DNA of 64,000 nt from Ricordea florida (Eukaryota; Cnidaria; Anthozoa; Corallimorpharia; Ricordeidae): the NCBI GenBank assembly GCA_949710005.1, contig OX453274.1, positions 27,628,240 to 27,692,239 on the forward strand, read 5' to 3'. The notes under the pieces are model-generated. The model did no database searches, had not been told where the DNA came from, and worked only from the letters and a program-made list of their open reading frames with translations. Shown one piece after another: positions 1 to 13,600 of the stretch; the first letter of the stretch is position 1, and each line of letters starts with the position of its first letter. The position numbers and the translations under genes are program-made.

Positions 1-1695
1 ATCACTTAGGGTAACAGCACCTGAACACAGGGAACAGACACTTGTCAAGGCAAGGTATATACAACACTAGGACGATGTCCGTGAAGAAAACAGAACAAAA
101 CCTAGGTTTTTCTGGGATAAGAAAGTTTGATAACCCGCCCAAGAAATTTAAGAGAGATTCAGCAAACCTCAACGGCAAAAGCTTTTCAGCAGCCTACTAA
201 ACAACACCGAATGACTAGAACAATTGAACTAAACAATGCAACTGTGTATTTATAAGTTCCGTCGACGAAACCTGCAAAAGAAACCAGGAAATTTGTACGT
301 TTTCAGAGGAGATGATTGTACGATCGCCTTGCGAGAGTAACCCGGCAAATCGATCTCAATGACGTTTACAAAAAAATAAATAAATGAATAAATAAAATTT
401 TCGAGAAATTAACTAATTCTTAGTACTTTGTAGAAGAGACAACTTGGAGTGAAACGTGCACTCGCAGTTGTCGTGTTGTTCTCAAGTTTTCTAATGATTT
501 TATCATTAATCTACAGCGTAAATGAGGCAATATGATTGCAGGCCAGTTATAAAACATTGTATAATTCTAATACACTTTTATTCAACTACCTGGCTGTTTT
601 GGTTTCACCATATCAAGCATCTGGAAAAAAAGCACAAAGCACAAAAGTGACGAGCAGTTCAACAAACTTTATATGTACCAGGTGGAGACGCAGCTTTATG
701 ACACGTTTTGAATACGTGGCACTTGGTTCATATTGGCTATTCCGCATAAACTTTTCAGCGCGTTGAAGTAACCTTGGCGATACGGTTGCTTAGATACACA
801 ATTTTTACTGCCAAGTATAATAGGTCACTTCACAGTAGTGTGCTCAGTGCGAGGTTGGAGCTGACCCTGTCTTGTTGTAAAACTTCATGTTTTTCACACG
901 TAAATGATTGTTAAATAGATTTAGGCAAGCCTAAAAGCGGAGCTCCTCACACAGACCCTTACACATTGAAAATGCTGTCACTAAAGTTATTAAATACGCC
1001 TGGTGTACGCAACTACTTAAAGAAGATTCGATAGCTGAAATAAATCGTCAAAAAAAAAACATCTAGCTCGCGACTCAACGGAAGAGCCATTGCGCGAAAA
1101 ACAAAGCCTCGTTTCGGTTTAAGACCTTCTAAATATCCCGGATGACTATGGCCGCCATGTTGGGGCAACGTCGTCGTCGTCGCTAGGCTTACGCGCCCGC
1201 GAGCCATGCCGCTAGCCACGATGACCATGAAAACTCAAACGCATGGTTTTCTCAATTTCTATCCTCGCACGGTAGTTATGGGGCTCCGCTCTGCGGCTCT
1301 TCGAGCCGCTGTGGAGCTCCGCTATAAACACGGGCTTGCTAACATTGGAATAACACGATTTGCACATAAGAAAGGTCACCTTCAGCTTCGCTTCTACTCA
1401 AAGGCCAGGGCAAGGAGCAAACAACAGTAAAATGGTCTATTTCAAATCTGGGGTCAATTCACTAAAACCCTTAAAGGTGTAATTTAAAGGCGTAGCTATT
1501 ATTTTTTAGTTTCAAAACAATAGCTGAGTCACTGAATCGACCCCTGGGTGTAAGCAAGCATGAGATAAAGGTACTAACAAATGATACGTACGATTCAAGA
1601 TTCCAGGACGAATCTAAGGAGACACGGCCACAAAACAAGCCCGTAACAGAAAAACGTACAGCATAACTATGACGATGGAACATTACGGGCTAATT

Positions 1696-1840
1696 ATATA
1701 GGGTCCTTCTCCAAGTACCGGCACAGATGACGTAAAACAAGGCCAGACAATAAAAAACATGTCACTGAATAATTTACACACAATGGCGAAACAATGTGCT
1801 ACGTCATCTGTGCCGGTACCTGGAGAAGGAACCATTATAT
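1696..1840. repeat. Short fold-back element (MITE-like), ~145 bp
   Basis: The two ends are near-perfect inverted copies of each other over about 35 bases: the left arm contains CCGGCACAGATGACGTA and the right arm its complement. The arms flank a ~65-base AT-rich centre with no ORF. This is the layout of a non-autonomous inverted-repeat transposon; the family is not recognised. Confidence 0.75.
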
Positions 1841-1866
1841 GTCTTATATATGATGAGGGAGACTAG

Positions 1867-1893
1867 TTAACCCTTTCACTCCTAAGAGTGACT

Positions 1894-1938
<45 letters not shown>

Positions 1939-2007
1939 AATGAGACCCCCTGGAAGTGAAAGGGTTAAAAACTATCTCCCTTAACCCTTTCAATCCTAAG
2001 AGTGACT

Positions 2008-2052
<45 letters not shown>

Positions 2053-2082
2053 ATGGAGACCCCTTGAAAGTGAAAGGGTTAA
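1867..2082. repeat. Two tandem copies of a ~102-bp palindromic element with TTAACCCTTTCA ends
   Basis: Copy one is 1867-1969 and copy two 1981-2082, separated by 11 bases. Each begins TTAACCCTTTCA and ends TGAAAGGGTTAA, with a weaker internal inverted symmetry. The copies differ at a handful of positions. A third, more diverged copy lies at 26394-26500 in a PCCB intron, so it is a dispersed family. Confidence 0.8.
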
Positions 2083-2552
2083 GTGGGGGCCATATCAACT
2101 AAATCCTAATTTGAGACGACATTACTGCTATATAACGTAGGCTAGTAGGGCGAAAATGCATATGAGGTCAACATGGATGCATATTGACCGAGTTCTTTCT
2201 TTTTATTGACCCAGACGTTGGCTTGGCCAATATAGGATTTCGTTTTGTTTTGTTCGCGGGACAAAGCGGGAAATCCCGAACGGGAACGATAGGTCAATCT
2301 TGCCACTCGGTAGGTAATCAGATCTCAGGATTCAACATATTTCCCGCTCGCGGGACCAGTCATATAATACACTTCCGTACTGCCAGAATTTTGTACAGTA
2401 ATAAAAAGATGACTAAATACCGTGACGATAGAAACACGCCAAAAAAGTTCCAAGTTCGCGACACTTACAACATTTGCAAAAAAGAGACAAAGCAAAAGTG
2501 ATAAACAGTAAAATGTGCTGCAATAAAAAATGTGGCAGCAACAAGGTTTTAC

Positions 2553-5500
2553 CTGACAGAGACAATCTTCAAAAACCATGGTCTCAATACCAAGCGCTTC
2601 CATCTTGGATACTTGTTCAGAATAGAAGTACTCTAATTCATACATGGATAGAACACCGTCTCCATCTAGATCCATACAGCGAAACCAGTATTCGATGCTT
2701 TGAAGAGAAACAACCCGAGAAAGGGTAAAAATCAATCAGTATTTGGGCCTTCCTCGCTACAGCACAGCTACTGTGCAATGTTCGTTTGGTTTTGCTTTAA
2801 AGGTACATGGACCTATTTCGACGCCAACACGGGAAATGGGTAATCAGTATCTAGTCTTAAGTGAAGCGTCAAACGCGAATATGTACAATGCAAGTGTCCT
2901 AGATGACTGGGAAATTACCTTTACTTCATCTTAGCTTAGGAAATATAACATCAACTGGTATACCACGCATAGCAAGTCGATAAAAATAGATAGCGCTTTT
3001 AACAATTTGCTATCACCACGTGTACCCCTAAATTTTACATAGTAAAAAGAAAGCAACGTGTTCGTTTGGAGATACAGAATTTCTCTTCCTATCTGAGGAA
3101 AAATTCTCTATTATTCTAGTACTGACGTATTATTTCTTAATTTTTACTTTGAATTAATTAGAAGTAACCTAGCTCGAATAAAAGTGCTTGTGTGTAGTCA
3201 GTTCTTTAGTCAGGCGATAGAGAAACCGTGACTGCATAGAAACGCCGGGACAACAGCTTGCTGGGCCAACAGGCACGGGTTACTTTTTCATGCCGCAGGC
3301 ATTTTCCTGCGACGACTTAGAAAATCTGAACTCTGTTCATGTCAGGCAAAGGAAAACAAAATGCTGATTTACCTTCTTGGATGTTTCTTGTCCTCTTCAG
3401 AAAGCAAAAACCAAACGAATTCCGGATAGGTCATCTTGCCTTCAACATATGCTGGTCCTCTGTGTGAATCACGCGATTTAAAAAAAAAAAAAAAGAAATT
3501 GAATAATTATGAGCAAGGTTCGCCACACTAATACTTAACCAGGGCAGTGAGAAGTTGGTTGCATGACTTTCCTTTACATTACCTTCCAGTCAATTCAAAT
3601 GAGTTCTTTTGTGGGAGCGGTCCAGTGACAATGAGCATCAGCCAGTCTCAAAATTTCTGCACCGCACTGTTAGCAACAGACTAGAATTTTTCTCCAATAA
3701 CTTCGGTTTTACATCCACTATCAAAACTAAATTTGCGTTTGCAATGGTTTTCGTTATTACAATTGGGGATTGACCAAAAAAGCTCAATTTCCTGGGCTTG
3801 CTGACATGTATCAGCTCGGTCTTCTGACCGGTTCATTTGACAGTGAACATCTCTCTTCATTGACCTAGGTAATCACCTAAGGTTCAAGGCACATTGTTCA
3901 TTGATTCATGGAAAGAAACTTATACTCAAATTAAAAAAAAAAAAGAATCAATTACAGAAGTAAATAGTAGTTCAAGGATTCATAAATGTTAGTTATTTCT
4001 AAATCGGGGTGTCTTGTTGTTTGAGTTAATAAGAAAGTTCAACTGATATAGAGTAAGAGAATGACAACAACAACAACTACATATAAAAACAGCAAAACGC
4101 TTGCAATACCGTGTAACACAGCCAGAAAACAGCCTCTTTACTATCTTGGATGACAAAGCTTTGTTGAGAAAACAAGAAAACAAGAATTTTTAAGTAAGCA
4201 GGAATCCAAATAAATGAGTGATTGGGTCTAAGGGTGCACATGGGCTAACTGCATTTCAACTTTCCATCAAAGTTCTCAGTTATTTCTAACAAACTTTATT
4301 GGGCAAAGACTATAAATATTTAACAATTATTCACCGAAGGCGAAGTGATTATCGGTCCGTCTCGGTGAATATTCACCGATAATCACTGAGCCTGAGGCGA
4401 ATAATTGTTTTAGTATAAATACACAGGTAATTATGGTACACCGAGTGGTAGTAAAACCGATGCAAAAACGCTATCCCACTAGTTGTACTACACATAGCAA
4501 ATTTTATTTCATAGATACTGATGAAATACCAGGATTTTTCCTTTTACTAAAATATCATATCTTCATCGCGCGCAGTGAAGATATTATTTTTATCTTTCAC
4601 GTGTGAGGACATTGGTGTCGCCATGGTTAGTAACACGATGAGCCAATTACAAGAGAGCTTCCCACTCGCGTGGCCTGTTCTCTTTTGAAATATTAAATTC
4701 ACAAAATGGCTTCGAGGTGACTTTCTCGATGAGCTGGCAAAATTTAGGATCGATATTTTTTCCGAGCTTGTTGAACATCAAGGAAGATTTGCCGAAGTTG
4801 TTTTATGTGGAAATTTCATCAGTATCTGTAAAATAAACAGAACATTACATGGCCGCTTGGGGATACGAAATTTATCTTCTCGTGCTGAAAGTATTCCCCA
4901 TTGTTGCGACTTCCAGGCAATATTCCCCAAAAAGGCCCTCACGCTCGGTTAGTAAGCGGTTAATATCGGCCCGGCATGGCCGTTTTTGTAAGGGACCTCA
5001 GGGCTGCACTCGTTCCGTACGACTTTAGGCCAATATTCCACAGAATGTCCCTCGCGCTCGGTTAGTAAGTTAATTTTATTAAGCACTATTGATTTACATT
5101 TTTCCATTAATTTTTGCCCGGAAAATAGCCTAGCTAATCGGGGCGGGAAGAAAAAATAAAGTTGATAAGCGGTTAATAATAATAACATAATAGTAAATTA
5201 TATAACAGTAGTTACCATGGTTGTTGTGCCTTAACAAATCCTTCTCATCAATCAACAGGTCATGATCTGTGTCCAACTCCCAGAATTTACAATAAATCAC
5301 ATAAAAATGTTCATAGGAGAAGTAGTCAACGACCTGAGAAACCAGACATGCAAAATAAACTCAAATGACATACATGTACATGTGCAGCTGTAAGCATGCA
5401 GGGTCTACTATAGTCTACAGTTGCACCTTTACCAGGGTTTTCAATAAGAATTGTAGCAGCAGGAGAATTGTGTAAAGTAACAGGAGATTAGTATAAATAC

Positions 5501-8500
5501 TCAGGTGATTATACAAAATCGCGCGCTCTGATTGGTTCGCTATCTCGGATTATCAGCCGATAATCACCTCGACGAACAAAATGGCAGCCAGTCGCTCGCG
5601 CGCTTTTGATAAAATAAAACTATTTCGTGTTGTAAAATGCTTTTCTTTTCTTTCTTGAAATAATCACCTGTGTATTTATACTAAAACAAATATTCGCCTC
5701 AGGCTCAGTGATTCTCGGTGAATATTCACCGAGAATCACTTCGCCTTCGGCGAATAATTGTTAAAGCGGTCCATGTCTGAATTTAAAACTAGCTCAGGCC
5801 ATCTAAATTGGACCGGAGAATTCTTCGTAGTAGCAGGAGAATTCTCCGATCTCCGATGCCTAATGAACACCCTGACTTTACAAGTTACCGGTAAAGGTAA
5901 AAACAGCATTATCAGGGTCAATTTTCGGAAGGTATTCTCAGTTGACTACATGAGTGCTGCCATTACACACATTACAAATAACAACTGAGTAAAAACTTTC
6001 ATAGAGATTGAGAATGTGAAACGGACGATTCATTTTGACAGAAAAAAACACAAGGCACATCTTAGTTTAATGAAAACTCTGTTTGAAGGAAAAAAACAGT
6101 ATGTTCAAAACCTTTGGTGGCAATTTCAATTCTTGGAATATATGTTATTTGTTTAAAACTCATTATAATGAAGTTGCCATAACCAAAACAAACAAAAAAA
6201 AATTTGAACCAAGGATAACACTGAGCTGCAACATAATGTACCTCCTGTAACGCTTCCAAAAAAACATGTATAATGATAAGTGCTAACTAAAGAATCCCAA
6301 AAATGGTGCCTGTGGAAGGGGTCCTATCTTCTCTACAGCACAAAGGAAGAATCTCAAAATAAGCAAATGGTAAAAAAAACTCAAGAATTCACTAGTTGTA
6401 AAGCCAAGAATCAGAAAAACATGCACATGTTAATGTCCTGTAGCCCAAAAACCTTTTCACACTACAACATTCAAACCATTTCAACAACATCCATTTAAAC
6501 TATATACTCTAACATTACCTCATTTATGTCCTCTTCCTTTTCAAGACAAGCTAAAACCTGTTAAATAAAGGAAACAGTTGACTAAAGGAGGTATGACAGA
6601 AAATTGCACATTACATTGATGGAAAGCCTGTAACAGACCATGCCTATATATATGCTGCTGTGGAAAACCAAGAAAGAAGCTTTTGCATCAATGCACACAC
6701 ACACATGCACAAAACTGACCCAGAATTGTTTACAAATATTAGACAACTGCCCCTAGATTAGTTGCAATTGGTTTGGGGTGTAAATTATACAAAAAGAAAT
6801 ATGTTAGCACAAAATATTTTAAGCCACTAAAAAGTGATTATCATTATAAACAATTATTGGATGAGGTTTTTGTGGTATCCAGAATAATCAAGGTCAAGGT
6901 CTTGATGAGACTGAGAAATTGAAGCAAACCTAGAAGTCATCTTTTTGCTTCTTTGCTGATGGCATAATCCATTACTCAATGATTGTACACGTCACATTGA
7001 TCACATGATGTAACTAATTACCATAGAGCACACGGAGCAATACTGAGAATATATACAGAGATATACACGAACAAATCATTAGTCTTCACTGAGTCTTTAT
7101 AGTCTGAACCCATAACACAGGTCACTACAGCACAAAGTGTGTGAACTTGACATGATTACCCTTAGAAATCATGCACAGCAGTCATACGACATGATTACCC
7201 ATGACCTTGAGTGTTCTTGACATGATTATTGTATAATCTGCAGTTAAGATGTGTGTCGAGTTCCCCTTTTCCCCCGATGGACAGCGCAAATAATAGGGTT
7301 CACCAATAACCAGAATTGCAACTGTAAAACAATCTTTAATAGAGTATTACAATCACAAATTGGTAAAAATTTGGTGACGCCTCCGTGGGTTAGAGGTAAA
7401 ACGAAAGGGCTCCAAGAATAGCTAAAAAAAAAACTGCCAAAGAAAGGGCAAACAACTCTGCAAACCTCCAAGAATGAAGTTCCCACAAGTAGAGCTCCAA
7501 AAAAAATCATGAGCCTTAAGAAAGATCCGCAGAATGTAGTTGACTTGACAGTAGCAAGTGACGTAATAAAGAAAAACAAATAAAAGCTAAGTAGATGGAC
7601 AAAAAAGGACTAACACTGAAGACATAACAATCTTAAACTCAGTACATAACAATGTGACAGGCGCTGATTTCGAAAATTCACTGTATGCTTCAGCCAATCA
7701 AAAAAGAGATAGTGAGTTCAATGTATAATAATCATTATTATTGTTTGGGTGTTACATATAAGGTCTGAATGCAAGCAAGTTGCATACTAGACATACCAGA
7801 AATGACCAATGGTACAAAATTGGTGTATACTGCCTTTTTACAAAAGGCATACTGTCAATTTGACTGTACCTAGATTTTTCATTTGCAGTATTACTGTGAC
7901 TTAATCATGCTGTATTGTTACTGTCTGCCACTGCTTTTGAATGATTGAAGTTGGCAACAAAATCAAACGTTAAGGAAGCAGGACAAAAAAAAAAGCCTTC
8001 ACTCCATGTTGCATTGGGAAGATTTATCCTGATTAATTAATGTATCTCCTGTCTTTGATAATTAAAACCTGTCAGGAAGCGTCATGATATGCAAAAGAGT
8101 TTAGATTTAATTATCTTCATCATAACCAACTACCAGGTGGCACTTAACCAAATTAATAATTAAGATGTGCATTGTACAGGTCACTTACCTCTAGAAAATT
8201 ACTGTTTCTCAATTCTGTAATTGTAATACGGCCTGTCCAGGAGCTATTTACACAATAAAATATTCTTGCTATAACCTGAGGGTACATAAAAATAATACTT
8301 ATGAGAAAGAAAATAACATTAAAAATGGAATGTGGATTTCGGAAGAGATTGAAGGTTCTCACTAGAAAACTGCACTTTATTGAAACTTTCATATAATACA
8401 GGTTAGCTACATCATTTTGACAGCTGCCATTTTGATCTTGATGTGGACTGCCTAATTCACTTAAATGACAAACAGGTGACATTTCAGGAGCTATTTACAC

Positions 8501-10591
8501 AATAAAATATTCTTGCTATAACCTGAGGGTACATAAAAATAATACTTATGAGAACGTATATGTTGCAGTTAATTTTTGTTTTCAGTTAATTTATATTTTG
8601 AACTAGATAATTTTTTTCTTCCTAGTTAGTTTTATTTTTAACTAGGTGATATGTTTTTAAAAAAATACAGGTCACAGGTCATTGTTTTACCAATACAGAA
8701 ATTATCCTAAACATTCATTAAAACCAACCTTGGGACTTATCAGACCTAACGTTAGCTTTAATGAATGTTTAGGATAATTTCTGTATTGGTAAAACAATGA
8801 CCTGTGACCTGTATTTTTTTTTAAAAATATCACCTAGTTAAAAAAATGTCACCTAGTTAAAAAAATATCACCTAGTTAAAAAAAATATCACCTAGTTAAA
8901 AAAAATATCACCTAGTTAAAAAAATATCACCTAGTTAAAAAAAAACTATCTAGTTCAAAATAAAAATTAACTGAAAACAAAAATTAACTGCAACATATAT
9001 AACATTAAAAATGGAATGTGGATTTCGGAAGAAATTGAAGGTTCTCACCAGAAAACTGCACTTTATTGAAACTTTCATATAATACAGGTTAGCTACATCA
9101 TTTTGACAGCTGCCATTTTGATCTTGATATGGACTGCCTAATTCACTTAAATGACAAACAGGTGACATTTCATGTGCTGTTTCAATGGAAACGTAATGGG
9201 TAGCAATAGTAACAAAGTTCTTATCGGTGGACCAAAAGGTGGTGTTGAAAAAGCCAAGATACAGTACTCCCAAGGGCTACAAATTAGTTTGATTGCGCTG
9301 CTCTTGACAAGTCAGAGTGAACAAATTTTGTTGGGCAAACTTATTTATAAATATTATATAGTAATAATGGACTTACTAAATATTGAAGAAGCAACCTGCT
9401 AGTACAGGTACCTACAGCAGAATTTATTATTGGTTTGTAATTATTTTATTACCATTAGATAGTGATATTAATTACAATGCTCAGTATTTAAAGTGCTTAG
9501 TGCCAGGTATATTTTTCTTCCAGCTTAAGCTTCAAATTGTTTGATGTTACACTTACAGTGTGAATATATCTTGAATGGAAATCAGAGGCCTCTCGGAGAA
9601 ACTCTAGTCCAGGATGGGATTCAATTATATCCTAGGATTGAACCAAAAGTGCGCATTAAAATGACAGCATAATATTCAACTGTGGCAATGAGAGAGTTAT
9701 ACTCTTTTTTCTTGGGATAAAATATAATCATGGGTTATTGACCAAGAATGATGAAGAAGCCTAGATATGGGCACAGACGCATTTGAAGTCAATTAAACCT
9801 TATGACTTGTTCATACTGTTTTGTGTTTACCTGTAAGAGTGGAATAAAATCCTCTGATTCTAAGTAATTTCTTGAATGCTTTGCAGTTAGCAGTTGAATA
9901 AATCTTGAAGCATCATCATGGCATTTTGAGGTTAAACTGCAACAAGATGTAAAATAAGACAGTTTGTCATCTGCACTGTTGTGCTAAATATATATTTCAT
10001 TCTAAGGCTGACAAAAGAAGACATGTAAGTAACAAATAATATATAATAAATAAACTTGACACTGGAAAGAAATATCATTCTAATATTAATTTTTTTATGA
10101 CTGGATAGATAAATAAATATGTAAATGAAAATACATGCCAGTTCTGTGATATGCCTTTTTCACTATCATCAAACAACTCAATAACATAAAAAAAGGAACT
10201 GAGATCCATACTGGAACAAAGGGAGGACCTTTGGATGCTAAAATTAAAGACACTCGGACCTCATGGCCTTAACCAAGACATGAACAACCCCCAAGAGACA
10301 CCCTACATCAATTTCTTGAACTAAATACTCCTTGTTTGTAGTCCAGCTTCATCCACCTTAACTTATCGTTCTTTGCTTCCTCACAAAGGAAACTGTTCAC
10401 TAGGGTAACCACATCCACACACACACATTATCATTGAAATTAGCAACATGCTGTTTTGTTACGTTGTTCATCTATACTGTAATTATACCTTGATAACAGC
10501 ACAATGCTGAAACGCGTTCGTGTAAATTACAATTGATATATAAGAGAATGATATAATTCAGCAAATAATAATATACATGAAAAAATTACTC

Positions 10592-10624
<33 letters not shown>

Positions 10625-13600
10625 TGTAACACCAGTGCAAAAAGTGTAATACCAGTGCAAAAAGTGTAACACCAGTGCAAATTACACATCGATTTTCTGG
10701 ATTATGATATTCTTTATTTTTAAACGAATCGCTTTGAGTTCGTAGCGTTATCAGTTGATCTTCATCAGCCAATCAGTAAATAAAGTGTCAAATCCGCGTC
10801 AAATGCTTACTTCCTGTCCGCAATGAGATCTTCCCGTACTTCTTCCAGGCGAATTTTTTCATGTTTATATTATTAATAAGTAATCATACGGCTTTTCTCG
10901 TTCAATTTGGAATTAATTTGTACTTGTGAGTTTTTCAAAAAGCTGAAATTGCACTCGCCGAAGCGGCTCGTGCAATTTCAGCTTTTTGAAAAACTCACTC
11001 GTGCAAATTAATTCCAAATTGAACTCGAAACCGTATGATTACCTTTACGAACACCAGTAATGCAAACAAACTCTAATTTTTTCATGTAATTTACACACAC
11101 GTTGTGGTTTAATTTAATCTCATGCTGTACCCTTCCTCTCGATTTTCTGTACTTTAAATCAGTTGCTGTTCTGATGCATGACATATCTAATAACTTATCG
11201 CCTCCTAATATTGCTAATTTATTTATTTCTAAAGCAAGCATTCATTCGTATAAAACAAGGTCATCTTCAAGAGGTGACTACTTTGTTAAACCCTCAAGAC
11301 TTGAAAAACAAATTAAATCATTTTCACAAAATGGTGTAAGAATCTGGAATAGTTTACCGGGTGAAATTCGCCAACTATCTAAAAACAATTTTAAAATTAA
11401 AATCCACAATATCCTGCTCCAAAGACTTTCAGAAGAAAATGACTGTCCTAATAAAAAAATATCTTAGTACTTTGGCTTTTCATATTAATTTTACATTTTG
11501 CATTGATTTGATTTTAGAAGATATTTTTTATTTTAGTTGACTGTATACTTTGTACACTAGCTATTTGTGTACCTGTTTGTTCTATGGTGTATTGTTTACA
11601 AAACACAATTGAATACCATAGCTTTCTCTACTTGTTCTCTCTTTTTTACACATGTAATCACTGTTCGCCTTGACTAGCTATTGCTGATTGCGAGCAGTGC
11701 AGATTGAATTTATGTATCACATAATGAAATACTACAACAAGCAGTAAGCTAAAACAGTAAGCTTGGTTCAAATTTCCTTTGTTTCAAACTCACTATCATC
11801 ACATTATCATCACCAAAACAAAAGAAAACCAACTTTGAACCAATGATGAAATTGAACCACAACATATAATACCCATTGATAAATAAACATAAATAAATAT
11901 TAAACTGTGCATAGAGGATATTACATGGTTACAAGGAGATATCATGTGAAATTTCTCTTTGAACCTTGGAAAATATTTCACTAGTGAATGAGTGAAATAT
12001 TCTTCAACATGTAAAGAGAAATTTCATATTATCTTTAAGTGACCATGTTAAATTACTGCATAAAATTTGGTTGTGTACCAAGTACCAAATGATAGCAAAT
12101 TGATAAAAACTCAACTCCCACAGCGATATCACACGTGTGTGGATATCATCTACATCTGCACATGTTTGAAATCAGTTTTGACAATTTGCTACCACCCAGA
12201 GGCAGTATGCCACTCAGTTAATAACATCAAGTATTTTCCTGCTTCAAGGTTAAACTTGAATGTGTAAATGATACTTAAGACAGAGGAAAAAAGGAGAACC
12301 AAGAAAAACGTTGTGGGACAGTGAAAGAAACAGTAAGAAATTAAACCATTTAAGTCTGCAGCAACCAAATTTCTGTCACATGCAAGTGAAAAGACTAGAG
12401 AACACTAGGAATCGAAGCTACAGACTTTTGCAGGTTGGATTCCCATTAGGATAATCTGGATTCATTTTTTTCTGAGATTGCTTGTGAAATGCTGGAAAAA
12501 TACATCTTTGACATCTAAAGAAGTTAAATTTAGACTAGTAGCTATACAACTATATTAAAAAGCAGAATCAATGAAATGGCAAACTTTACCTTTTCCACAT
12601 TGCATTGAAAGCTGAAAATGTGACAAAGCCATTAACATGTCCCCCAGCTGATGAAAAGAGAGGTTCTCTCCAGTAAAGTGGTAAGCCACAGGCCTAAAAT
12701 TGTAGGAACAATGAGGGGTTGTGTTTTTTTTATGAAATATAGTATTGTATTTCTTAGATCTTTTTCCTGACATTTTGAGATTACTGTAAATAATAACATG
12801 GCAATGTTGTCTCAAAATGAAGACTCTTTCACCAGCTTCCAAACTTAAATTTTCCTTGACATTGGTACATATCTGATCAATAAAATTAAAATAAGTGTAC
12901 AGTAAGTCCAAGCTTAAATGCTTTTGGCAACAAAGGATGTATTTTTGTATGTGAAGAACTTTATTTCTTAGATGTTTTTGCTCACAGTTTGAGATGACCA
13001 ATTACATAACATGGTAATGTTGTCTCAAAATGAAGATTGTTTGAACATGTTAACTTAAACTTTACCTTTACATGGGCCTTGACAACTGAGCAACAAAATA
13101 TAAAAACACTCAAACTGAAACAAATTTTAGTTTAGGTAAAATGCTGACCAGTTCACTAATGATGTGTGCAAATTATACACAATATAAGCGGAATCACATC
13201 ATAGTTAGTAGAGGGGACTCTAACTATGCACACATAAAACATTTTCGATAAGAAGATAAATAGTGACTACGTATTAAAGCTTTAAAGATTGACTTTCTCT
13301 AAGAACTTTATTTTTTACTGCGACAGAATACAAGCACCTGTTTTGCAAAATAGATAGCATTCAATTTCTTAAATGTTTGCATAATGGCTCATTCTCCAGT
13401 GAAATGGTTATGTTTTTCCTAAGTAATCTATTAGTTCGGATGTTTGGAAAGCTGCAAAATTACAAAAGAAACAATCGATACAACACCCTCAAGTTTCTCT
13501 CTGCAAAAACCCCAGGCGAACATGAACCTTCATTAAATATTCACAAAAGCGCAAAAAATTTCACAGAAATAAAACATGAAAATGCTACATCGAAAAGGAA

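Larger units (their letters stand above)
1..2552. other. Non-coding left edge: PPP2R3 intron or downstream flank plus repeats
   Basis: The last PPP2R3 exon seen on the minus strand ends at 2553 with a good GT donor, so this stretch should be the following intron. I looked for the next expected PPP2R3 segment (the conserved stretch after the second EF-hand) and found nothing that matches, so the remaining C-terminal exons are probably left of the window. The stretch holds a short inverted-repeat element at 1696-1840 and two tandem copies of another at 1867-2082. A GC-rich palindromic patch lies near 1275-1325. No other coding evidence. Confidence 0.6.

Noticed and set aside
1206..1430. A small basic protein
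   Set aside because: It lies across a palindromic GC-rich patch in presumed intron sequence, has no homology that I recognise, and no supporting exon signals.
8950..9273. A second PPP2R3 exon copy that adds coding sequence
   Set aside because: The reading-frame similarity to 8153-8482 is mostly duplicated intron; only the first ~38 exon bases are in the second copy (at 8485-8522) and they lack a donor.
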